Below, in pieces: positions 23,722 through 31,091 of a DNA stretch of 38,822 nt (positions are counted from its first letter, which is position 1; each line of letters opens with the position of its first letter). The position numbers and the translations under genes were made by a program. The stretch spans positions 1 through 38,822 of the forward strand of contig NZ_JAIKXF010000016.1 of NCBI RefSeq assembly GCF_024684275.1, read 5' to 3'. A model generated the notes under the pieces. The model worked only from the letters and a program-made list of their open reading frames with translations, ran no database searches and was not told the origin of the DNA. Source of the stretch: Ruminococcus sp. GTDB taxonomy: Bacteria > Bacillota_A > Clostridia > Oscillospirales > Ruminococcaceae.

Positions 23722-25347
23722 TTACAGAGAGGCTATTACACCAAGAAGGAAGAGCTGTATCTCCAGAGCATCGCCGCTGGTGAGACCGTCATTGCCGCCT
23801 GCCACGTCACCATTATCTATTCCCTCACGTGTGATGTGGTGCTCGTCAGTACCATTTTCGCCGAACTTATTTGGATTTGCAAGTGACTGCATTATCAGTA
23901 CGACATCTGACATATCAATATCGCCGTCACAGTTTACATCGCCCTTTTTACCAGCCTTTGGAGCTGTAGTCGTTGTAGAAGCAACAGGCTCGGCAGTTGT
24001 TGTTACTCTGGTGGTAGATGTGGTTGTCTCGGCTGTAGTTGTTACAGTTGTTGTAGTTGTGGAAGATGTAGTAGTTGTTTTTTCTGCTGTAGTCGTGGTG
24101 GTAGTAGTTGTTGTGGTTGTCTCCGCGGGAGTCTTTGGCTTGAAGCCCGATATCTCATTAAAGAGCTTCTTCAGCTCCTGATCCTCCATTTTGCAGGTCT
24201 TGCGGTTGTAATGTCCCTTGATAACAGTACCGTCATCTGTAGTTGAATCAGGAGTAGACCAGAGTATCGGGCAAAGTCCGCGCTCATATGCAGACCTGCA
24301 TACAGAGCTGAGGAAGAGTCTGACTGAATCTGCCTCCTTGCCCTTTGTCGGACAGCCGTATTCACCTACGATAACAGGGATACCCTTGTCGATGAAGCCA
24401 TTTTTCATCATATCCATGTTGGCATTGAGTTCCTTGTAATCCTCGTCTGTACCCCATGTTGCACGAGCCTTAGCCCATGATTCGTCCTTATCCTCAAGGA
24501 TAGCAAAGCCTGCAGGAGTATAATAATGAACAGATACTGCCATGCGGTTTGCAGGATCGTCAGGCATTTTGAAAAGCGGATCGCAGGTGCGGTCAAAGCC
24601 GGTATTATATCCTGATATAAGCAGATGACGCTTTGGATTGTTTCCGCCTGAGCTGCGGATAACGTCAACGAACTTCTGGTTAATCTCATTTACAAGACCG
24701 TATGACTCAGCTTTTCCGTCGGTACTTCCCCACGGATTCCATACGCTTTCCCAGCCCAATTCCTCATTCTGAGACTCGAACATAAGCTTATCGCCGTAGT
24801 CCTTGAAGCTGTCGGATATCTGCTCCCACATGGTCTGATAGCGCTTCATACATTCGTCCTTATTGTCGGGGAAGGTGTTTACCCAGCCATTATCCCAGTG
24901 GATATTGATGATACAGTACATATCTGCGTCGATGACCCAATCAACTATCTCGTGAACTCGTGCATCAAGGTCTGAGCTTATATTGTAATTGTCACCCATG
25001 AGGTTTGACCACGCAACAGGCACACGCACTACTCCGAAGCCTTCGTCAGCCATGCCCTGTATCATTTCCTGAGTAATAATGGGGCTTCCCCATGCTGTTT
25101 CGTATTCATCAACAGTAAGGATACCGTCGCCCCACTGCTTGTCCACATCAGCTATCCAGTCGCCGCAAGCCTCCATAGTGTTGCCAAGATTGATACCTAT
25201 ACCCATGTCCCTGACCAAATCCATTGTGGAAATATCGCGCATGGTGTTGTCTGCGGCATAAGCCTTCTTCTCGCTCTGACCGAACGGCTGTACTGTTGAC
25301 GCAAGTACCATAAACGCCAGAGCTGTGCTGATGAACTGTTTTTTCAT
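23722..25347 (-). CDS. Secreted GH5 endoglucanase with C-terminal dockerin
   Basis: A 541-residue enzyme. A signal peptide (1-32) precedes a GH5 catalytic domain (about 40-400), with INLGNTMEA, ETAWGSP, VVRVPVAWSN, INIHWDNGW, the acid/base Glu195 in ESQNEE and the nucleophile Glu329 in VIVGEYGCP. A polythreonine linker (about 409-462) leads to a type I-like dockerin (468-541; DVNCDGDIDMSDVVLIMQSL, then a second repeat beginning DNGDVAGGND). It should cut internal beta-1,4-glucan bonds and attach to a cohesin scaffold outside the cell. The start at 25347 begins the signal peptide and has AGGAGG upstream; the longer reading from 25383 runs through that site. It has its own promoter and shares a terminator with the LCP gene. 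Confidence 0.93.
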   Translation of the reverse strand: MKKQFISTALAFMVLASTVQPFGQSEKKAYAADNTMRDISTMDLVRDMGIGINLGNTMEACGDWIADVDKQWGDGILTVDEYETAWGSPIITQEMIQGMADEGFGVVRVPVAWSNLMGDNYNISSDLDARVHEIVDWVIDADMYCIINIHWDNGWVNTFPDNKDECMKRYQTMWEQISDSFKDYGDKLMFESQNEELGWESVWNPWGSTDGKAESYGLVNEINQKFVDVIRSSGGNNPKRHLLISGYNTGFDRTCDPLFKMPDDPANRMAVSVHYYTPAGFAILEDKDESWAKARATWGTDEDYKELNANMDMMKNGFIDKGIPVIVGEYGCPTKGKEADSVRLFLSSVCRSAYERGLCPILWSTPDSTTDDGTVIKGHYNRKTCKMEDQELKKLFNEISGFKPKTPAETTTTTTTTTTTAEKTTTTSSTTTTTVTTTAETTTSTTRVTTTAEPVASTTTTAPKAGKKGDVNCDGDIDMSDVVLIMQSLANPNKFGENGTDEHHITREGIDNGDVAGGNDGLTSGDALEIQLFLLGVIASL

Positions 25348-25401
25348 AATGATTCCTCCTGAATAGTAATATCCCGTGAACATATTTCACATTATGTATT
25401 G

Positions 25402-25430
25402 ATTATAGCACAATAAATCACATCTGACAA
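25402..25430 (-). promoter_or_regulatory. Promoter of the GH5 cellulase gene
   Basis: On the minus strand TTGTCA (25425-25430), 17 bp, TATAAT (25402-25407), about 55 bases before the start codon. Confidence 0.7.
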
Positions 25431-25570
25431 CATCATTTTGATATTTTTAAATATTTTCGGTATCAAAATTACTATTTTGTCGTTTACAGCGGCGTTTTAT
25501 GCACTCAAAGTGCAAAAAGCGATACATAAGATTATGCACCGCAGGTTTAAATTTCGTATATCTATGTACA

Positions 25571-25697
25571 AAAAAGACGTTCCCGATAAGGGGAGCCCCC
25601 TCTGGCGGAACGCAGGTTACATTTACGAGACTGAAATTTCAGGCACGGTAACCATATTTTTCCGTTAAGAGGAGGCACCTAATCGGGAACGCTTTTT
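25571..25697. other. Rod-like structured element with T-tracts on both strands (candidate structured RNA or complex terminator)
   Basis: CGTTCCCGAT (25578-25587) pairs with ATCGGGAACG (25682-25691), flanked by A-runs and T-runs that extend the stem. Inside, AGG/CCT, GCCcCCTCT/AGAGGaGGC, CGGAA/TTCCG, GGTTAC/GTAACC and a tip CTGA-AATT-TCAG pair in nested order with small internal loops. The minus-strand copy starts right after the GGDEF-EAL stop codon and ends in CTTTTTT, so it could be that gene's 3' end. The plus-strand copy ends in CTTTTT. No plus-strand promoter was found and it matched no RNA family I could recognise. The 76-codon plus-strand reading frame over its 5' half has no ribosome site and is not called. 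Confidence 0.55.
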
Positions 25698-25698
25698 A

Positions 25699-27663
25699 TC
25701 ATTTCGCGTATTTCTTTGAGATACGCAGCTCACCTGAGTCAAGCTTTGCTCTCAGCTCTTCAAGAGGCAGCGGCTTGCTGAAAAGATAGCCCTGCGCACG
25801 ATTGCAGCCTATCTTCGCAAGGAAATCAAACTGCTCCTGAGTTTCAACACCCTCTGACAGTGACAGCATATCGAGCTGTTTCGTAAGGTCTACGATATTT
25901 TCCAGGATAGGTCTGGTCTTTTCATTGCTGTCAAAGCTCGAAAGGAACTTCATATCGATCTTCAGGACATCAAAATGATAATCCTTTAATACATTCAGCG
26001 ATGAATAACCGCTGCCGAAGTCGTCAAGCCAAACCTTGTAGCCCATTTCTCTGAGGCTCTTAATGGCTTTCGGCAGGAAATCCTGCTGATCGGTAAGAGC
26101 GCTTTCAGTAACCTCAACATCTATGAATTCCTTTGGCACATCATATCTTTCGATTATCTCACAGAGACTTCCGACTATATCGCAAAGCTCAAAATCAAGG
26201 CGTGAGAAGTTGAGAGAAACCGGAACGAAGTGCTTTCCGCTGTCAACAGCCTCACGATAATCTCTGCATACTGCTTCGACCATACAGAGGTCAAGCTTGT
26301 ATATCTGACGGTATTCTTCAAGTATTGCGATGAATGCTCCGGGTGAAAGAAGTCCGTAATTAGGATCCTGCCACCTTGCAAGGGCTTCAAGTCCGCATAT
26401 AGAGCCGTCAGCAGTATTCACAACAGGCTGATAGAATACCTTTATATAGCCCTTTTCAATAGCCGTATCAATATTATTGACGATGTACTGCTTCTGCTGG
26501 AACTTATCCTCAAGCGACTTGTCATAAAAGCGAAGCGTTCGGTCGTAATGCTTCTTTATGCTGTTGCAGGCAAAACGTGCTCTGTCACAGGCCTGACTTA
26601 TATCGACCTTATCATCTAAGGGCTTATACGCGCCGCATTTGAGTTCAAGGTGTACTTCCTTCTGGAGCTTCTTTATCTCACCCGAAAGCATTCCTATCTT
26701 ATTATGGGCTCCGTCAACATGAGTCAGCACAACGAAATGGTCATCAGAAAAACGTGAAACAAGAGAATCCTTGAACTCATCATCTATCATATGAGCAAAT
26801 TTTATAAGCAGCTCATTTCCTGCCTTAAAACCATACTTTTCGTTGTATGATTTAAAGTTTTCAATGTCAAAAAACAGAAACAGAAGATGTTCCTTATCAG
26901 TAACCACATAGTGCAGTACCTTTTCGCCCTCTGAGCGGAAATACACCATGTTATGTATGCCTGTAAGTTCGTCCTCAACAGATATTTTTGAGAGATACCC
27001 GTTTATTTTCTCAAGATTTTCGTCCTTGACAGCCTGCAAACGTGTATTATTATAGTTTGCAACACAGACCATCATGGTCGATATCCACATGATAAAGAAG
27101 TTTATCTGAGTTGCAACAGTAGTCCCCTGCTCCCCGGTATTAACTGCTACCATATCATCGATGCGCATGAAGAAGTAAAGATACGAACCGCCTGAGATAA
27201 GAAACGCCGCAATAGGCTTCCACGTAAGCAGACACAAGGAGAAAAGCTCCATAGTCAGGAATGTAAGTATCTGCTCGCCCTTTGAATAATCATTAATTGA
27301 GATCTTGATGCCGAAATATATGCATATAAAGGTAAATACCCATTTTATAGCCTGTCCGAGAGCAGTATTCTCTGTCTTTCCCCTTATATATCTCAGAGAA
27401 AAAATAAGCATAAGCACACCCGATGTAAGGAGTATGATATAATTTATATAGTACTTCTCGAAATAGTGCATGAAATTGCTCTGGAGATGATTCACCAGTA
27501 TGGTATTTGTCATGCGGATTATCATCCATATCTCAAGCACTATTACAACAACGGACATATATATGCTTGCACGCATATTCGCTCTGAAAAAATAATCCCT
27601 GACGTATTTGCTTTGTTTTGCAACTCCGAGACCATTCGCCACCCATTTCATAACCTTTTCCAT
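25699..27663 (-). CDS. Membrane GGDEF-EAL protein, probable c-di-GMP phosphodiesterase
   Basis: A 654-residue protein with about six to seven transmembrane helices in residues 30-205, a GGDEF domain (about 225-375) and an EAL domain (about 395-640). The GGDEF site reads SDDHF (306-310), so cyclase activity is unlikely. The EAL domain keeps EAL (426-428), NFSRLDF, VEVTESAL, LDDFGSGYSS (Asp547, Asp548), LKIDMKFL and EGVET, so phosphodiesterase activity is expected. It probably lowers c-di-GMP in response to a membrane signal. GGGGGG precedes the ATG at 27663. Transcribed from its own consensus promoter with a leader of about 135 bases; a structured element follows the stop immediately. Confidence 0.92.
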   Translation of the reverse strand: MEKVMKWVANGLGVAKQSKYVRDYFFRANMRASIYMSVVVIVLEIWMIIRMTNTILVNHLQSNFMHYFEKYYINYIILLTSGVLMLIFSLRYIRGKTENTALGQAIKWVFTFICIYFGIKISINDYSKGEQILTFLTMELFSLCLLTWKPIAAFLISGGSYLYFFMRIDDMVAVNTGEQGTTVATQINFFIMWISTMMVCVANYNNTRLQAVKDENLEKINGYLSKISVEDELTGIHNMVYFRSEGEKVLHYVVTDKEHLLFLFFDIENFKSYNEKYGFKAGNELLIKFAHMIDDEFKDSLVSRFSDDHFVVLTHVDGAHNKIGMLSGEIKKLQKEVHLELKCGAYKPLDDKVDISQACDRARFACNSIKKHYDRTLRFYDKSLEDKFQQKQYIVNNIDTAIEKGYIKVFYQPVVNTADGSICGLEALARWQDPNYGLLSPGAFIAILEEYRQIYKLDLCMVEAVCRDYREAVDSGKHFVPVSLNFSRLDFELCDIVGSLCEIIERYDVPKEFIDVEVTESALTDQQDFLPKAIKSLREMGYKVWLDDFGSGYSSLNVLKDYHFDVLKIDMKFLSSFDSNEKTRPILENIVDLTKQLDMLSLSEGVETQEQFDFLAKIGCNRAQGYLFSKPLPLEELRAKLDSGELRISKKYAK

Positions 27664-27805
27664 ATTTAGTCCCCCCTGCCGATGAAAAATGAAACAGTAA
27701 ATATTAAGGCTGTGCAGAAAATAGATAATAAAAAAACAATTTTTTAGCCGAAAACTTATCTTTTATAAGCAATTCTTTTATAGTAAAGTTATTGAATACA
27801 AAATT

Positions 27806-27834
27806 ATTATAACACACCAGCAGTAAATTGTCAA
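27806..27834 (-). promoter_or_regulatory. Consensus promoter of the GGDEF-EAL gene
   Basis: On the minus strand TTGACA (27829-27834), 17 bp, TATAAT (27806-27811): perfect consensus boxes. The transcript would have a long AT-rich leader containing CTTAT-AAAAG-ATAAG and a run of seven T. No c-di-GMP riboswitch fold was recognised in it. Confidence 0.82.
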
Positions 27835-27904
27835 TGGTCTACAAAAAACTGTAGAATCAGCTTATCTCACAAAGCCGCATTTGTCTGAACTAAGCCCGAT
27901 TCAC

Positions 27905-27933
27905 TTGAAAGAACCATCGCTCTGTGGTATAAT
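27905..27933 (+). promoter_or_regulatory. Promoter of the PglX-like gene
   Basis: TTGAAA (27905-27910), 17 bp, TATAAT (27928-27933), about 40 bases before the GTG start. Together with the divergent GGDEF promoter it occupies the 309-base intergenic region. Confidence 0.78.
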
Positions 27934-27972
27934 AGTATCTGTTATATAACATTTTATTATAGGAGGGATACC

Positions 27973-30039
27973 GTGAAAAGATCATCGCTGAAAAATATCG
28001 TCGAAGCCGTAAAAGCACAGCTAAAAAGCTTGATAAACAGCCCTGAGCTAAGATTCGAGGCTTTTTTTCGCGGAGCTGCCCTCCGATACACAGCAGCAAA
28101 TAATATGCGGACAGATGCAGCAGTGCTAAGTTATGCTTTCCCCGATGTATTTCCTAAGCTTGATGCTGAAAGCGCAGTCATATCAGCTTCTGAAAAGGTC
28201 TGCGGTGCTCTTTCAGAGATTCCCGATGACTCATGGAAAAATAATGTTCAGCTCATAGGTCGGTTATATCAGTACTTCAACAGTGACGCAAAGGAAGCTG
28301 CGCTCAGCGGCTTGAAACGAAATGTCAAGATAGGCGCAGAAAACATCTCCGCCGCTACACAGATATTTACTCCCGACTGGATAGTTCGCTATATGACGGA
28401 AAACACCCTCGGTCAGGCTTTTTCGTCAGCCTACGGCTTTAATACTTCTAAGCTGACTTACTATATCCGCAGAATAAACAAATCTCTCCCATGCGCTCCC
28501 GAGGATATAACATTTCTTGACCCCTGCATGGGAAGCGGAAATATCCTCGTTGCTGCCCTTGACCTTTTCATGGAGCTGTATATATCACTCGGCTATGACC
28601 GCCTTGAAGCCGCAAAGCTCGCTCTTACGCGGAATATCTTCGGTCTTGATATAGACAGCCGCATGAGAAGAATGTCGCATTTTGCGCTGATAATGAGAGC
28701 AGCGGACTATGCCCCAGAGATACTTGACAGTCATATAAAGCCTGAGGTTTTCGATACGGAGGGCTTAGCCGGCGAGGACGATTTTTCACGTCAGTTCGAC
28801 GGCTCAGAGCTCTTCGGCAGTCTTGTCAGACCTTTAATCCCCCCAAAAAAACAGGACACAAAGGCAGCAAAGGTATACGAGCTTCTCACACGCAGATACG
28901 ACGCTGTGGTAACGAATCCGCCTTACCTGAGCTGTGGAAATATGAGTGCCAAGCTTCTCAGCTTCGTAAAATCCAACTATCCCGACAGCCGCGCAGACCT
29001 GTTTTCCGCCTTTATACAGCGCTGCACCGAGCTTGCAAAGCCCGAAGGCTATCTGGGATTCCTCACGCCTTTCGTCTGGCTGTTTATTCAAAGCTATGAA
29101 AAGCTCCGCCGTATGATGTTCACCAATTGCACCGTCGAAAGCCTTGTACAGTTTGAATATTCCGCCTTTGAGGAGGCTACTGTACCTGTATGCGCCTTTA
29201 CAATGCTGAACCACAAAACCGATGCCAGAGGCGTTTACTTCCGTCTTACCGACTTCCGCGGCGGTCTTGAGGTCCAGAGAGAAAAGCTTCTCGAAGCAAT
29301 ATCCGTGCCTGAGCGAAACTATGTGTTCAGAGCTGACACTGAGGACTTCAATAAACTTCCAAATGCTCCTGCTGCATATTGGCTGAGCGAGAATGTCCGC
29401 GGACTTTTCACGAAATATCCGCCTCTCAGCAGTATTGCTGCTCCCAGAAAAGGCAACTCGACCTCTGATAATGACAGATTTCTCAGACTTTGGTTCGAGG
29501 TCGACAAAAACAAGCTGAATCTTGACAGCACCTCCATAAACAGAGCCGAAACACTTAAAAAGCGCTGGTTTCCCTATAATAAAGGAGGGGGCTATCGGAA
29601 ATGGTACGGCTTCAATGACTATGTCATCGACTGGTTCGACGACGGAGCGGAAATAAGAGCTATACCTACTGCGGTCGTAGCAAATTACCGCTATTTCACC
29701 AAGCCGGGGCTCACATGGTCTACTCTTACCAGCGGCAAATTCAGCATCCGCGAGTTCGGGAACGGCTATATCTTTGACAATGGCGGGTGCTGTATCTTTG
29801 ACCTTGACGATAAAAAGAACTTCATCTGCGCACTGCTAAATTCCAAAGTCTTTGCATATATCTTCGGTCAGCTCAACCCTACTCTGAATTTTCAGTCGGG
29901 AGAAGTGGCTAAATTTCCGATAATATATAAAAGATCTGCCGAAGCTGACAGGCTTGCGGCAGAATGTGCAGAAATATCAAAATCAGAGTACGATTCATTT
30001 GAGACCAGCCATGATTTCAAAAAGCACCCGCTGATATGA
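27973..30039 (+). CDS. Solitary PglX-like adenine-specific DNA methyltransferase, short form
   Basis: A 688-residue N6-adenine methyltransferase. TQIFTPDWIVRYMTENTLGQ leads into motif I FLDPCMGSGN (181-190, SAM binding) and motif IV NPPY (315-318, catalytic). The target-recognition half contains STSDNDRFLRLWFEVD and KRWFPYNKGGGYRKWYG, phrases typical of BREX PglX. The end, YDSFETSHDFKKHPLI, matches a point in PglX after which the usual protein (about 1,100-1,250 residues) continues for several hundred residues. Here a stop and terminator follow at once. GTG start with AGGAGGG upstream. No brxA, brxB, brxC, pglZ or brxL is next to it. It may be an orphan protective or regulatory methyltransferase; activity is unproven. 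Confidence 0.85.
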   Translation: MKRSSLKNIVEAVKAQLKSLINSPELRFEAFFRGAALRYTAANNMRTDAAVLSYAFPDVFPKLDAESAVISASEKVCGALSEIPDDSWKNNVQLIGRLYQYFNSDAKEAALSGLKRNVKIGAENISAATQIFTPDWIVRYMTENTLGQAFSSAYGFNTSKLTYYIRRINKSLPCAPEDITFLDPCMGSGNILVAALDLFMELYISLGYDRLEAAKLALTRNIFGLDIDSRMRRMSHFALIMRAADYAPEILDSHIKPEVFDTEGLAGEDDFSRQFDGSELFGSLVRPLIPPKKQDTKAAKVYELLTRRYDAVVTNPPYLSCGNMSAKLLSFVKSNYPDSRADLFSAFIQRCTELAKPEGYLGFLTPFVWLFIQSYEKLRRMMFTNCTVESLVQFEYSAFEEATVPVCAFTMLNHKTDARGVYFRLTDFRGGLEVQREKLLEAISVPERNYVFRADTEDFNKLPNAPAAYWLSENVRGLFTKYPPLSSIAAPRKGNSTSDNDRFLRLWFEVDKNKLNLDSTSINRAETLKKRWFPYNKGGGYRKWYGFNDYVIDWFDDGAEIRAIPTAVVANYRYFTKPGLTWSTLTSGKFSIREFGNGYIFDNGGCCIFDLDDKKNFICALLNSKVFAYIFGQLNPTLNFQSGEVAKFPIIYKRSAEADRLAAECAEISKSEYDSFETSHDFKKHPLI

Positions 30040-30069
30040 GCATCACCTCATTATCTGCGAGTGCTTTTT
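30019..30069. terminator. Bidirectional terminator overlapping two convergent stop codons
   Basis: AAAAAGCAC (30019-30027) pairs with GTGCTTTTT (30061-30069). CGC/GCG, GATA/TATC and GAG/CTC extend the stem to a CATCAC loop, with small mismatches. The last codons of both the PglX-like gene and the convergent TPR-like gene form the stem. Confidence 0.8.
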
Positions 30070-30968
30070 CTTGTTTTTAACGGTATGGGATTATTTCTTT
30101 CAAGGTCGATAGTACGCCTGCGCCAGTCATTTGTAGCCATAGAATAGGCTTCATTGAAATAGCTCTCAGCCTGCTCCGTTCTGCCCATTCGCATAAGGCA
30201 GCGCCCCTTATCCAGCAAATAGCCGAATCTCAGCTCCTCGTTATCCTTGTATTTTTCAAGGAGCTTATCGGCGTTTTCGTACTGCTCGTGCACTAAAAGC
30301 GACTCAAAATACGCCGTATCTATAAGATAATTCATCATTTCGCTCTTGTCACGGTATAATGCAAAAACCTTTTCTCCGCTGGCTACGCGCTCCTCAGTAA
30401 GCTTTATATCACCGCTCGCGGCAGCAAGCTGAACTCTCAGAACGTGTATAAGCAGGATATTCCGCTGTAGTGAGATGGTATTTGTGCCGCGGAGCTCGCT
30501 CTTCATGAACTCATAGTCCACACAGCCCAGCTTTTCCTCGGCAAGCTCATACTCATGAAGCGACATATAAGCCTCTGTCAGAAACATTGCATACTGATTC
30601 CTGTATGTAGCGTAGCTTGCAGGCATAGTCATGCAGAATTGCAGCTGAGCCTCCATATCCTTTATTACAGGTCCTGAATATCCCTCGTCGGATATTCTTG
30701 ACACTATTTTCCGGAATATGCGAAACTGCTTATTAACTCGCGGTATCACTAAAAAATACATGATGAGCGTCAGCGGAACGGCTGAAAGCGCCGAAAATGC
30801 CGCGCGGAACATCAATGCTTTGCCGACACCTACGCCCTTCCATGCTGATGACAGCAGGTCTATGACCGTTGTGGCTGAAAAGATAATGGAAAAGCCCAGT
30901 ATCCACCAAGCCGCAAGGGCTCTAAGTATTATCAGATTATCCTTTGGTTTCTGGAAATCATTTTTCAT
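30051..30968 (-). CDS. Membrane protein with C-terminal TPR-like helical repeats
   Basis: A 305-residue protein of unknown function. Two transmembrane helices lie at about 12-40 and 52-74. The cytosolic remainder is alpha-helical with tetratricopeptide-like pairs, for example YAMFLTEAYMSLHEYELAEEKL near 126 and LDKGRCLMRMGRTEQAESYFNEAY near 255. Such repeats usually bind partner proteins, but no partner is indicated by the neighbours. AAAGGA precedes the ATG at 30968. It is convergent with the PglX-like gene and lies downstream of the transglutaminase gene in the same direction, separated by a terminator. No convincing promoter was found in the 48 bases between. Confidence 0.7.
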   Translation of the reverse strand: MKNDFQKPKDNLIILRALAAWWILGFSIIFSATTVIDLLSSAWKGVGVGKALMFRAAFSALSAVPLTLIMYFLVIPRVNKQFRIFRKIVSRISDEGYSGPVIKDMEAQLQFCMTMPASYATYRNQYAMFLTEAYMSLHEYELAEEKLGCVDYEFMKSELRGTNTISLQRNILLIHVLRVQLAAASGDIKLTEERVASGEKVFALYRDKSEMMNYLIDTAYFESLLVHEQYENADKLLEKYKDNEELRFGYLLDKGRCLMRMGRTEQAESYFNEAYSMATNDWRRRTIDLERNNPIPLKTRKSTRR

Positions 30969-31016
30969 AATATCCTTTCTCCGTTTCTGTAAAGCCCTTT
31001 ACTGTCGGTGTACACA

Positions 31017-31057
31017 GTGAAAAAGGCTCTGATAGACGAAGCGAGAGCCTTTTTCAC
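31017..31057 (-). terminator. Terminator after the transglutaminase-dockerin gene
   Basis: GTGAAAAAGGCTCT (31017-31030) and AGAGCCTTTTTCAC (31044-31057) form a perfect 14-bp stem with a 13-base loop, with the T-run of the minus-strand transcript inside the stem. Confidence 0.82.
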
Positions 31058-31091
31058 ATTTTTACTGAAAGAAAATGAACGGTATAACGTG

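Noticed and set aside
23990..24125. CRISPR-like or microsatellite repeat in the GH5 linker region
   Set aside because: The repetition is of threonine codons of varying third base, without fixed-length repeats or spacers; it is explained by the protein linker.
23780..24181. Plus-strand valine-rich reading frame across the GH5 linker
   Set aside because: It is the antisense of the polythreonine linker and catalytic C-terminus of the GH5 gene, with no ribosome site. The same applies to the Val-rich frame at 31321-31533 opposite the transglutaminase linker.
25438..25668. 76-codon plus-strand reading frame upstream of the structured element
   Set aside because: No ribosome site, no recognisable family, and its second half lies over the paired RNA-like element.
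25571..25697. Assignment of the rod-like element as 6S RNA, SRP RNA or a c-di-GMP riboswitch
   Set aside because: It is shorter than usual 6S RNA, lacks the SRP apical GGAAG-type motif, and shows no riboswitch core. Only the structure itself is supported.
27973..30039. A complete BREX defence system
   Set aside because: Only a PglX-like gene is present; neighbours are a c-di-GMP gene and a TPR-like membrane protein, with no BREX partner in the window.
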